Part shown: one piece after another, positions 38,347 through 46,696 of the stretch | Position numbering within the stretch: the stretch's first letter is position 1 | Layout of the letters: every line of letters begins with the position of its first letter | Source: Lentimonas sp002292345 | GTDB lineage: Bacteria > Verrucomicrobiota > Verrucomicrobiia > Opitutales > Coraliomargaritaceae | Length of the DNA stretch: 64,000 bases | Direction: 5' to 3' | NCBI GenBank assembly: GCA_964187655.1 | Contig: CAXLMP010000007.1 | Span: forward strand, 44,164 to 108,163 | Notes under the pieces: model-generated | Database searches by the model: none | The model's input: the letters and a program-made list of their open reading frames with translations, nothing else | Told to the model about the DNA's origin: nothing | Translations under genes and position numbers: made by a program

Positions 38347-41300
38347 GTGAACTTATTGCGCATTTCCTTACTTTCTAGCTGTGTGCTTATCGTTTTAATT
38401 ATAACGATGGCTCGCTGGCACAATGATGCCCCCCCAACAAATACCCCCACAGCTGACATCGCTGAGATTAAGCCAGAAGCCGTCGCGCGCCCTGACTCGC
38501 AAGCTGATCAAGAAAATCACCTAAATGAGAGCACTCCAGCGGTAAAGCGCACTGTCGAAGCGTGGCCAATCACAGTCATCCAACACCTCAAAGCGGAGCA
38601 TATAAACCGCGATAAAGCGATTGACCATATCGTGCGAGCCACACGATTTGAGGACTTTGCGGCACTCTCAATCGAATCGACGGAACGGCTGATTCGATAC
38701 ACTCAAAACGTCCTATCTCAGCCAGCTGAGAAAATCCCCCACCTCTGCTGGGGCCACGACACGTCAGACCCATACCGTCGCAGCTTCGAGGGCGTGCGCT
38801 TTCTCGCACTCGCAGACAGCGGCAATACCAACAATCCACAGCCACTCTTTCAAGGTGACGATCGCTGGAGCTTCACCGCGACTGACGGATTCACCGGAAG
38901 CTCTGGAACTCCAGTTACCATCACTTGGAGTTTCGTACCCGATGGCACTCGCGTGCCTGATGGCGGGTCGCGTGCAAATAATAGACCGACTACTGGCTTA
39001 AGCGATCTCATCGCGAAACTAAATACAGCATACGGAGCTCCAACTACTACCGGCGATTTAACCACCGCTCCTTGGTTCGAGATGTTTGAGACCTCTTTCA
39101 ATTTTTGGGAAGCAACCACTGGTAACATCTACATCTATGAACCATTTGATGATGGCACTGACATGTTGGATTTCCCGAGCGGAGTAATCGGCACACGTGG
39201 AGATGTGCGGATTGGAGGCACTCAAATTGACGGCAATGGCGGCACACTTGCTTTTAACTATTTTCCTGATGCTGGCGACATGGTCATTGATACCGCAGAT
39301 TCGACGAACTTAGGGGCTGGGCAACAGGCAACACTCAGGAATGTGATCACTCACGAACATGGGCATGGCCTAGGGCTCAGCCATGTTTGTCCAGTCAATC
39401 AAACCAAACTAATGGAACCGTTTCTTTCCACCGCATTTGTTGGGCCACAATTCGACGACATTCTTACGACTCAAGAACTTTACGGTGATCCACTCGAACG
39501 CCAAGCCAGCAACAAAAACAACAACACGGCAGCCACAGCTCGAAACTTAGGCGTATTAAATACGACTTTCACCGCCAGTGAGCTCTCAATCGCAAACGCG
39601 AACGACTCCGACATTTTCCGCTTTCAACTTACTCAGGAAAAAGCACTGAATCTGACTGTCACGCCGACAAACACCCCATCCTATCTGGAAGGCAGTCAAA
39701 ACTCTGACGGCTCCTGTAGCACAGGCACATTTTTCGATCCGCAAAATCGACAAGACTTAATCTTGCGGGTGCTAGATACTGATGGCACGACCGTCATCGC
39801 CAGTTCAAATACTGCTTCAATTGGCGACGCAGAAAGCATCCTTGGCTTAGCACTTAGAGATACAGGTCAAAACTACTACATCGAGGTAAAAGGCGGAGGC
39901 CAAAACAGTGGCTCAGTAAACAACGCCCAAGCATATTCACTCGAAATCGCATTCGAAGACCTCAATTCGATTCAGATTAAGGACTTCAACATCACTGCAG
40001 AAGCGTGCGCACCCGCAAATGGCGCAGCCGATCCAGAGGAACTCATCACCGTTCAAGTTACAGTCGAAAATAACGCGAGCAGTACGGTCGAAAATAGTGA
40101 CATTACACTCAGTGGCAGTGCCAATCTAAACATCATCGGCAACCCCACACAGGACTTACCGGACCTCCTCGCAAACAGTTCAACCACTGTCACCTACCAA
40201 TTCTCATTGTCAGGCGAATGCGGTGACACCGAAACCATTTCCTTTCAAGTCAACTCCGACTCAAGCACCGCACAAACGACTCAGGAATTAATTTTAGGAG
40301 TGGAGGAGACTTTTTATACCGAAGATTTCAACTCTACTGCTCTAAATACAATTCCGTCTGAATACAGCGAATCCTCCGCCCTTGCCGACGCAAAATGGAG
40401 AACCGTCAATGCATCGAGTCCCACCAGCTCAAACGCCGTCTTTGCCCCGGGTAAGATTGACTCCGACAACGTCAACTCAGCCTACCTCGTATCCCCAACG
40501 ATCAACTCGATCATTGCACGGACGCAACTCCTCTTTGACCACAGCTATAACACCGAGGAAACCTATGATGGTGGCGTATTAGAAATCTCAACAAACAACG
40601 GTAGTAACTGGCAAGAGTGGACCGCAGCAGGTGGGACTTACACCCAGCAGGGTTATAGTGAAACGATCGCGACAGACACAGGAAATCCGTTAGCGGGACA
40701 ATCTGCCTGGACGGGAGATTCCGGTGGCTTAGTGACTACGATTGCTCAATTTCCGCCAACGACCGAGGGTCAAAATGTACAGCTACGCTGGCACATGAGT
40801 AATGACCAAAGCGTACAAAGTGCGGGCTGGTTCATCGATAACATTCGCATCCTTCGGCCCGCCTGCTGTGAGATAACGATCCCGACCCTCAACCTTACCG
40901 CGATTGACTCCATCGCAAGTGAGCAAGACCCCGCAGACGCTGCGCAATTTGTAATCACCGCCGACAGCACGCCGACAGCAAGCCTTTCAGTCTCTTACAC
41001 ACTCGCAGGCACAGCCACCTCAGGCAGCGACTTCGTTGCCCTCGCTGGCAGCGCGACCATCAATGCAGGCGAGAGTATCGCGACCATACCAGTCACTGCC
41101 ATCACCGACGCTAATGTAGAAGGAGACGAGACACTCACCTTGACGCTCTCACCTTCGGTTAATTACGGCATCAACAGCGCATCCGCAGACATCACGATCA
41201 AAGACCTCCTCTTCGATGCATTTCGCTTCGAAAAATTCGGTACTGAATCCCTCAATACCGCCGACGATGCCGACTTCGATTTCGATGGTGTGCCGAATCT

Positions 41301-41598
41301 AATCGAGTATGCCTTCGGCCTAGACCCGACCAATCAGGAGACACCGCCGTTCAGCTTAGATGTGCAAGCCTCAGAGGGCACCAGTCTAGTGCTGACCTAC
41401 GACGAAGACACCACACTGGATGACATCGATTATATCGTCGAAACCAGTCCGAGCCTCAGCCCTGCATCATGGACCAGCGTTGGCGTAACGATCAACTCTG
41501 GCACGATAACAAACGGATTAGAGACGAAGACCGCTACGATAGAAATGAGTGATCAAGCGCGATTCATACGCATTCGAATCAACAGAACAGCTCCGTAG
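38347..41598 (+). CDS. Matrixin-like metalloprotease with Calx-beta and C-terminal surface module
   Basis: A 1083-residue secreted or surface protein. It has a GTG start and one N-terminal membrane/signal segment (about 5-24). The protease domain (about 130-380) contains HEHGHGLGLSH near residue 336-346, the HExxHxxGxxH zinc motif, and a Met-turn-like LMEP. A pre-peptidase C-terminal-like beta domain (about 395-540) and two beta domains follow, then a Calx-beta domain (about 845-955, calcium-dependent) and a C-terminal module with FDFDGVPNLIEYAFGLDP (about 975-992). That module recurs in large extracellular proteins of this phylum. It probably degrades proteins or is displayed outside the cell. 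Confidence 0.8.
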   Translation: MNLLRISLLSSCVLIVLIITMARWHNDAPPTNTPTADIAEIKPEAVARPDSQADQENHLNESTPAVKRTVEAWPITVIQHLKAEHINRDKAIDHIVRATRFEDFAALSIESTERLIRYTQNVLSQPAEKIPHLCWGHDTSDPYRRSFEGVRFLALADSGNTNNPQPLFQGDDRWSFTATDGFTGSSGTPVTITWSFVPDGTRVPDGGSRANNRPTTGLSDLIAKLNTAYGAPTTTGDLTTAPWFEMFETSFNFWEATTGNIYIYEPFDDGTDMLDFPSGVIGTRGDVRIGGTQIDGNGGTLAFNYFPDAGDMVIDTADSTNLGAGQQATLRNVITHEHGHGLGLSHVCPVNQTKLMEPFLSTAFVGPQFDDILTTQELYGDPLERQASNKNNNTAATARNLGVLNTTFTASELSIANANDSDIFRFQLTQEKALNLTVTPTNTPSYLEGSQNSDGSCSTGTFFDPQNRQDLILRVLDTDGTTVIASSNTASIGDAESILGLALRDTGQNYYIEVKGGGQNSGSVNNAQAYSLEIAFEDLNSIQIKDFNITAEACAPANGAADPEELITVQVTVENNASSTVENSDITLSGSANLNIIGNPTQDLPDLLANSSTTVTYQFSLSGECGDTETISFQVNSDSSTAQTTQELILGVEETFYTEDFNSTALNTIPSEYSESSALADAKWRTVNASSPTSSNAVFAPGKIDSDNVNSAYLVSPTINSIIARTQLLFDHSYNTEETYDGGVLEISTNNGSNWQEWTAAGGTYTQQGYSETIATDTGNPLAGQSAWTGDSGGLVTTIAQFPPTTEGQNVQLRWHMSNDQSVQSAGWFIDNIRILRPACCEITIPTLNLTAIDSIASEQDPADAAQFVITADSTPTASLSVSYTLAGTATSGSDFVALAGSATINAGESIATIPVTAITDANVEGDETLTLTLSPSVNYGINSASADITIKDLLFDAFRFEKFGTESLNTADDADFDFDGVPNLIEYAFGLDPTNQETPPFSLDVQASEGTSLVLTYDEDTTLDDIDYIVETSPSLSPASWTSVGVTINSGTITNGLETKTATIEMSDQARFIRIRINRTAP

Positions 41599-41967
41599 CA
41601 CGCGGCGCTTATTCAACTATTTTGAGCAGCACAGTCGAAAGGCTTAGTGCGTGGCTTGCTACAGAGAAATTTCGCCACTTGATATCGGCTTCATACGCTG
41701 ATGTTAGAATGTAGCCTTCCCGACTGAGATGAGCTTGCAAAGCTGATTAAATACAATCTCACTATGTTGTATTTGGGCGTATTTACGTTCGACTTACTGA
41801 GTCGTAAATCACCCAAATTAAAGCAATTTTTTTAATTTAATGCGTTTTTAGCGAATCGCTATGAATTATTTTTTTCAAAAATCCCATCGATTCATTTGTC
41901 ACTGATAAACGAGTGGCTAGCATACCTTTTTTCACATCAAGCAACATTCAATAAACCAAAGAAATAT
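41599..41967. other. Intergenic region upstream of katG with inverted repeats
   Basis: No coding frame is convincing. 41771-41818 forms a long inverted repeat (ATTTGGGCGTATTTACG against CGTAAATCACCCAAAT, loop 15 bases). 41849-41861 reads TAGCGAATCGCTA, a 13-base palindrome. Both sit upstream of the katG start and could be operators of an oxidative-stress or metal regulator such as Fur/PerR-type or OxyR-type proteins; neither matches a known box exactly. Confidence 0.5.
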
Positions 41968-44169
41968 ATGTCAGATATCAGCAAGTGCCCTGTGATGGGC
42001 GGCTCCCGCGCCCATAATGCGACTGCAACCTCATCCAACGAGCAGTGGTGGCCGAACCAACTCAACCTGAGAATGCTGCGCCAGCACTCCAACTTGTCAG
42101 ACCCAATGGGCAACGACTTTGACTATGTCGAAGAATTCAAGACGCTCGATCTGGATGCCCTGACCAAAGACCTAGAAGCGTTGATGACAGAATCGCAAGC
42201 TTGGTGGCCGGCTGACTATGGCCACTACGGCCCGTTTTTCATTCGTATGGCATGGCACAGTGCTGGCACCTATCGGATCGCCGACGGCCGCGGCGGCGCC
42301 ATTACCGGATCACAGCGCTTCGCGCCTCTCAATAGCTGGCCCGACAACGTCAACCTCGACAAAGCGCGGCGCCTACTGTGGCCGATCAAGCAAAAGTATG
42401 GCCGTAAAATTTCATGGGCCGATCTAATGATACTAGCGGGCAATTGCGCACTGGAAACCATGGGATTTAAGACCTGTGGTTTTTCAGGTGGCCGAGCCGA
42501 CGTCTGGGAGCCTGGTGAAGATATCTATTGGGGACCGGAAGGTGAATGGCTTGCGGATGAACGCTACAGTGGAGATCGAGAGCTCGAAAATCCACTCGGT
42601 GCGGTGCAAATGGGCCTCATTTATGTGAATCCTGAAGGCCCCAATGGTGAACCGGATCCACTCGCCTCCGCCAGAGACATTCGCGATACTTTCGGCCGCA
42701 TGGCGATGAATGATGAAGAGACCGTCGCCCTGATTGCTGGCGGACACACCTTCGGCAAAGCGCACGGCGCGGCCAATCCCGATCAACACGTCGGCCCCGA
42801 ACCAGAAGCCGCCAGCATCGAGGAACAAGGCCTCGGCTGGAAAAATAGCTTTGGCAGCGGCAATGCTGGCGACACCATCAGCAGCGGCTTAGAAGGTGCT
42901 TGGAATGCGACTCCAACAAAATGGGACAACAGCTACCTCGATACGCTCTTCGCGTACGACTGGGTGCAGACCAAGAGCCCTGCCGGTGCCACACAGTGGG
43001 TGCCCGCCGATGGCGCCGCCGCCAACTCTGTACCTGACGCACACGATCCCTCGAAGCGCCATGCACCGATCATGTTCACCTCGGACATCGCACTGAAGAT
43101 GGATCCGATCTATGCTCCCATCACCAAACGCTTCCAGGAGAACCCAGACGAATTTGCCACCGCCTTCGCCAAAGCATGGTTCAAATTAACCCACCGCGAC
43201 ATGGGTCCGATTTCACGCTACGTAGGTCCACTCGTGCCTGCGACCACAGAACTCTGGCAAGACCCAATACCCGCCGCAGAGCATCCATTCATCGACGCGC
43301 AAGATATCGCATCACTGAAAGCCACGCTACTCGGCGCTGGCCTCTCCATTGCAGATCTAGTCAATACCGCATGGGCATCAGCAGCGACCTTCCGCAACTC
43401 TGATAAACGCGGCGGTGCCAACGGCGCACGGATTCGTCTCGCCCCACAAAAAGACTGGGCAGCGAACAATCCCGAGACACTTGCGAAGTCACTGCAAATC
43501 CTGGAAGGCATTCAAGCGGCCTTCAACAGCGCACAGTCGGGCGGCAAACGCGTCTCGCTGGCCGATCTCATCGTGCTAGGCGGTTGCGCTGCAGTGGAAC
43601 AAGCCGCCTCAGTTGCCGGCAGTGCAATCGAAGTGCCATTCACCGCTGGCCGAATGGATGCCACTCAGGAGGACACCGACATCGAGTCGTTTGCAGTGCT
43701 TGAGCCTAAAGCAGACGGATTCCGCAATTATCAACAAAGCGATATCAAGACGCCTGCCGAAGCACTCCTGGTCGACAAGGCACAATTGATGACGCTCACC
43801 GCACCTGAAATGACAGTGCTGGTCGGCGGTATGCGTGTCCTGAATGCAAACACCGCGCAGTCACCGCTCGGCGTGTTCACCAAACGTCCTGAGACCTTAA
43901 CGAATGACTTCTTCGTGAACCTGCTCGATATGAACATCGAGTGGAAAGTCTCGCCTCGTTGCGCACACTTTTACGAAGGCAAGGCACGCGGCTGCAACGA
44001 AACGCAGTGGATGGCCTCCGCCGTGGATCTCGTCTTCGGCTCAAACTCCGAACTACGCGCCATCGCTGAGGTCTATGCCTCCAACGATGCCCAGCAAACC
44101 TTCGTCGAAGACTTCGTCGCGGCTTGGGCCAAAGTCATGAACCTAGATCGCTTCGATCTAAGCGCGTAA
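41968..44169 (+). CDS. katG: Catalase-peroxidase
   Basis: 733 residues from the ATG at 41968, the usual KatG length; an upstream frame adds non-homologous residues. The active-site segment MAWHSAGTYRIADGRGG (about 94-110) has the distal Trp and His. IYVNPEGPNG (about 215) supplies the Tyr, and GHTFGKAHG (about 258-266) the proximal His. The heme-free second domain (about 430-733) is the usual duplication. It breaks down hydrogen peroxide, in the cytosol. It has its own terminator, and with sodN it gives the cell superoxide and peroxide defence. Confidence 0.97.
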   Translation: MSDISKCPVMGGSRAHNATATSSNEQWWPNQLNLRMLRQHSNLSDPMGNDFDYVEEFKTLDLDALTKDLEALMTESQAWWPADYGHYGPFFIRMAWHSAGTYRIADGRGGAITGSQRFAPLNSWPDNVNLDKARRLLWPIKQKYGRKISWADLMILAGNCALETMGFKTCGFSGGRADVWEPGEDIYWGPEGEWLADERYSGDRELENPLGAVQMGLIYVNPEGPNGEPDPLASARDIRDTFGRMAMNDEETVALIAGGHTFGKAHGAANPDQHVGPEPEAASIEEQGLGWKNSFGSGNAGDTISSGLEGAWNATPTKWDNSYLDTLFAYDWVQTKSPAGATQWVPADGAAANSVPDAHDPSKRHAPIMFTSDIALKMDPIYAPITKRFQENPDEFATAFAKAWFKLTHRDMGPISRYVGPLVPATTELWQDPIPAAEHPFIDAQDIASLKATLLGAGLSIADLVNTAWASAATFRNSDKRGGANGARIRLAPQKDWAANNPETLAKSLQILEGIQAAFNSAQSGGKRVSLADLIVLGGCAAVEQAASVAGSAIEVPFTAGRMDATQEDTDIESFAVLEPKADGFRNYQQSDIKTPAEALLVDKAQLMTLTAPEMTVLVGGMRVLNANTAQSPLGVFTKRPETLTNDFFVNLLDMNIEWKVSPRCAHFYEGKARGCNETQWMASAVDLVFGSNSELRAIAEVYASNDAQQTFVEDFVAAWAKVMNLDRFDLSA

Positions 44170-44190
44170 TTACAATCAATTGAGTGAACA

Positions 44191-44217
44191 AAGCCCCGTC
44201 CAATCGACGGGGCTTTT
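44191..44217 (+). terminator. katG terminator
   Basis: AAGCCCCGTC-CAATC-GACGGGGCTT, a 10-bp perfect stem, followed by TTTTT. It may also end rnhC transcripts from the other side, though the minus-strand T-run is weak. Confidence 0.9.
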
Positions 44218-44266
44218 TGCGACGTAAAGGGAAGCACTGACCTCTGTCTCCTGCCCCACTTCTGAA

Positions 44267-45268
44267 TCAAAATTTAGACCACGCAGGCTTCTTTGGTGGC
44301 TCTAGACCTTGAGCCTCGTAGGCCGTCTTAAAATGCATTTTCGCATAGCCGGCTAATTCGCCCGGCCCCTTCGCAGCGACGATCTTCTTGGCCTGCTCCA
44401 GTACCTTCGCGCCCGCACCTTTCATCAAGGGCTCGCCCAGAATCGGCTGTAACTCATCAGACAGTCGCTTCATCTCGCGCACATAGATCGCACGCGCAAT
44501 GATCGACGCAGCAGCCACCACAGGGTCGGACTCTGCCTTTGTGCGGCTGACTAACTTGAAGTCTGTACGGTCGGCCACATACGCATCCACTAGCGGCAGC
44601 TTAGTAAATTGATCGAGTAGCCCCCACGGCGCCGGACGCTTATCCAGCGCTTCGTTGAGACCGCGGCCGTGATACCACGCCAGCAGCTTGTTCAAATTAC
44701 TGCCAAACTTTTTATACAGGTGGTTGTATTTCGTCATCCGCGCAAAGGCAGTCGCGATCACCACGCCCTTGGTTTGGCGAATCACTTTATCCAACTTCAG
44801 AATTGTATTGTCGGTAATCTTCTTACTATCGCACACGCCCGCTTCAATCCAATCGCGCACCATGCCCTCATCAGCCACCACACAGGCGACTACAAGCGGT
44901 CCGAATAAGTCACCCTTACCACTCTCATCACAACCCGCATGCAACGTGAACCACTCGGGATTATGCACATCATCATAGCCGAGCCGTGCCTCGCCGGTAA
45001 TTTCTGCTTCGAGGACATCACGCACAAAGTCTTCGGTCTTCTTGCCCTGCACCACCAGTTTGCCGCTCTGATAGCCAACCACGTTTACGCCTTCGCCCTT
45101 GAACGCGAACTGCGAGTAAGCCACGTCGTAATGCGCCCACTTTCCCGCAGGCGCGCAATCCAACTGTTCCCCCAGATGCTCTAGCTGCGCTTGGGTCAGC
45201 TTGATTGTATAGATCTTTTTAACTTTTGGACCTTCGTCCTCCGTCAGCGGTGTTTTCTTTTTCGGCAT
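44267..45268 (-). CDS. rnhC: Ribonuclease HIII
   Basis: About 333 residues from the ATG at 45268 (MPKKKTPL). The N-terminal TBP-like substrate-binding domain (about 20-120) distinguishes type HIII from HII. The catalytic core has CDESGKGDLFGPLVVA near residue 117-132 (Asp and Glu of the active site) and later acidic residues in the VDAYVADRTDF region. It hydrolyses RNA in RNA/DNA hybrids. It lies convergent to katG. Confidence 0.93.
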   Translation of the reverse strand: MPKKKTPLTEDEGPKVKKIYTIKLTQAQLEHLGEQLDCAPAGKWAHYDVAYSQFAFKGEGVNVVGYQSGKLVVQGKKTEDFVRDVLEAEITGEARLGYDDVHNPEWFTLHAGCDESGKGDLFGPLVVACVVADEGMVRDWIEAGVCDSKKITDNTILKLDKVIRQTKGVVIATAFARMTKYNHLYKKFGSNLNKLLAWYHGRGLNEALDKRPAPWGLLDQFTKLPLVDAYVADRTDFKLVSRTKAESDPVVAAASIIARAIYVREMKRLSDELQPILGEPLMKGAGAKVLEQAKKIVAAKGPGELAGYAKMHFKTAYEAQGLEPPKKPAWSKF

Positions 45269-45461
45269 AGAGATATAGACCAGAAAAATAGAAAGTAAAA
45301 TCAGCCGCAAAGCAACGCTCGATCAGCACAACGCAGCATTCAAAGTTCGACCTCCGCGCAAACTTTATCACCTTCTACCTTCAGCAAGCAAAATTTTCCG
45401 GCTAGTTTGTACTTTCACTTATTTAAAGAACACCCAGTTCACTCACTCTTCACTGCGTCCC

Positions 45462-45499
45462 GGGCAAACCTTTGGTTTACCATCTTCGCACTGTCGTGC
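45462..45499 (+). repeat. Consecutive hairpins in the mutY leader
   Basis: CACTGCGTCC is followed by two hairpins: GGGCAAACC-TTT-GGTTTACC (45462-45481) and GCAC-TGTC-GTGC (45488-45499). The entry CACTGCGT and the TCGTGC/TTCGCAC stems recall the spacers of the tRNA-Tyr and tRNA-Leu duplications. This hints at a hairpin-chain family whose sequence varies but whose structure is kept. The hairpins lie 27 bases ahead of the mutY ATG. Confidence 0.45.
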
Positions 45500-45525
45500 T
45501 TGGTTACACTTTCAGACTTTCTCAG

Positions 45526-46557
45526 ATGTCACTGCTCTCACAACCCGAAGACTTTCAACAAGCCCTCGCCGCTTGGTACACTACCGCGCAGCGGCCGCTG
45601 CCTTGGCGCACTGAGCCGTCGCTTTACAAAACTGTGGTGTCCGAACTAATGGCGCAACAGACGCAGATCAAGACGATGCTGCCCTACTTTGATCGCTGGC
45701 TGAAGCGCTTCCCCGACTTTCAGACACTGGCCGAAGCACCCAGCGAAGATGTGCTCAAATACTGGGAAGGACTCGGCTACTATAGCCGAGCGCGTAACCT
45801 ACACAAACTCGCCAAAGAATACATCGCGCTGGACCCCAAACCAACGGTGGCCAAAGAATGGCAAGCACTGCCTGGTATAGGCCCCTACACCTCGGCAGCA
45901 ATCAGCTCAATCGCACAAAATTTCCCAGCAGCCGTGGTCGACGGCAATGTCGTTCGTATCCTCGCCCGCCTGACCAACGACGCACGCGCCTTCAAAAACA
46001 ACAGCGAAGCGGTCAAAGCCTTCACCCCCACCGCTGATGCGATGCTCAACACCCAAACCCCTGGCGACCACAACCAAGCAATGATGGAGCTCGGCGCCAC
46101 GGTTTGCCAGAAGGCCAACCCACTATGCACCGTCTGTCCAGTGTTACAATTCTGCGAAAGCGCGGCCCAAGGCACCACTGCTGGCATCCCCAACATTCAA
46201 CGCAAAGCCACCGTGCAGGTGCAAATTGACCGGCTTTGGGTAATCTACGACGGCAAACTCCTACTGCACCGCATCGCCGACAACGCCAAACAACTCGCTG
46301 GCCAATACGAGCTGCCAGCCACTTCACACTTCCCCACCAAGCTCACACTTGGCAAAGCCCTCGCCACCAAAACCCGCGGCATCACCAACCAGCGCATCAC
46401 AGAAACCATCTACCCTCTGAAATCTCATACCTCAGCCCTCAGCCCGCAGCCCCCCCTCATCTGGATTGCCCTCGACCAGCTCGACAGCATCACCCTCTCC
46501 GGCCCCCACCGGCGCTGGACCAAGGAGCTGCTAAAAGCTCACTCAGCAGCATCCTAG
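45526..46557 (+). CDS. mutY: A/G-specific adenine glycosylase
   Basis: 343 residues from the ATG at 45526. It removes adenine mispaired with 8-oxoguanine. Catalytic Glu is in SELMAQQTQ (about 38-46), the helix-hairpin-helix is LPGIGPYTSAA (about 115-125), and the catalytic Asp is in VDGNVVRILARL (about 137-148). A 4Fe-4S cluster motif CQKANPLCTVCPVLQFC (C-x6-C-x2-C-x5-C) sits about residue 193-209. The C-terminal NUDIX-like domain (about 235-335) recognises 8-oxoG. A Ser/Pro-rich loop at about 295-310 is encoded by a CTC repeat. Confidence 0.95.
   Translation: MSLLSQPEDFQQALAAWYTTAQRPLPWRTEPSLYKTVVSELMAQQTQIKTMLPYFDRWLKRFPDFQTLAEAPSEDVLKYWEGLGYYSRARNLHKLAKEYIALDPKPTVAKEWQALPGIGPYTSAAISSIAQNFPAAVVDGNVVRILARLTNDARAFKNNSEAVKAFTPTADAMLNTQTPGDHNQAMMELGATVCQKANPLCTVCPVLQFCESAAQGTTAGIPNIQRKATVQVQIDRLWVIYDGKLLLHRIADNAKQLAGQYELPATSHFPTKLTLGKALATKTRGITNQRITETIYPLKSHTSALSPQPPLIWIALDQLDSITLSGPHRRWTKELLKAHSAAS
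46411..46451. repeat. CTC-rich repeat inside mutY
   Basis: TACCCTCTGAAATCTCATACC followed by CTCAGCCCTCAGCCCGCAGCC. It is the same family as the repeats at 20330, 27871 and 48344, translated in frame as part of a loop between strands of the C-terminal domain. Confidence 0.7.
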
Positions 46558-46641
46558 CTCTGCGCCTCCGCGCCTCGGCGCGAAAACAGCAGAACCTAGG
46601 TATGCACTATTTATCTCGCGCAGAGGCGCGGAGGCGCTGAG
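46558..46641. repeat. Inverted repeat directly after the mutY stop
   Basis: CTCTGCGCCTCCGCGCCTC (46558-46576) and GAGGCGCGGAGGCGCTGAG (46623-46641) are reverse complements at 18 of 19 positions, with about 46 bases between. GCGCCTCCGCGCC-type repeats of this kind recur in many bacterial genomes and behave like MITE-sized mobile sequences; none of their own genes is seen here. Confidence 0.8.
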
Positions 46642-46696
46642 ATAAACACTTCGTTTTTTCATTCTACACGACCTCCCTACCAGCTACTTTTTTTAC

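Noticed and set aside
37367..45268. Presence of both RNase HII and RNase HIII as an anomaly
   Set aside because: The HII plus HIII combination is known in other bacteria, for example Bacillus; not unusual in itself.
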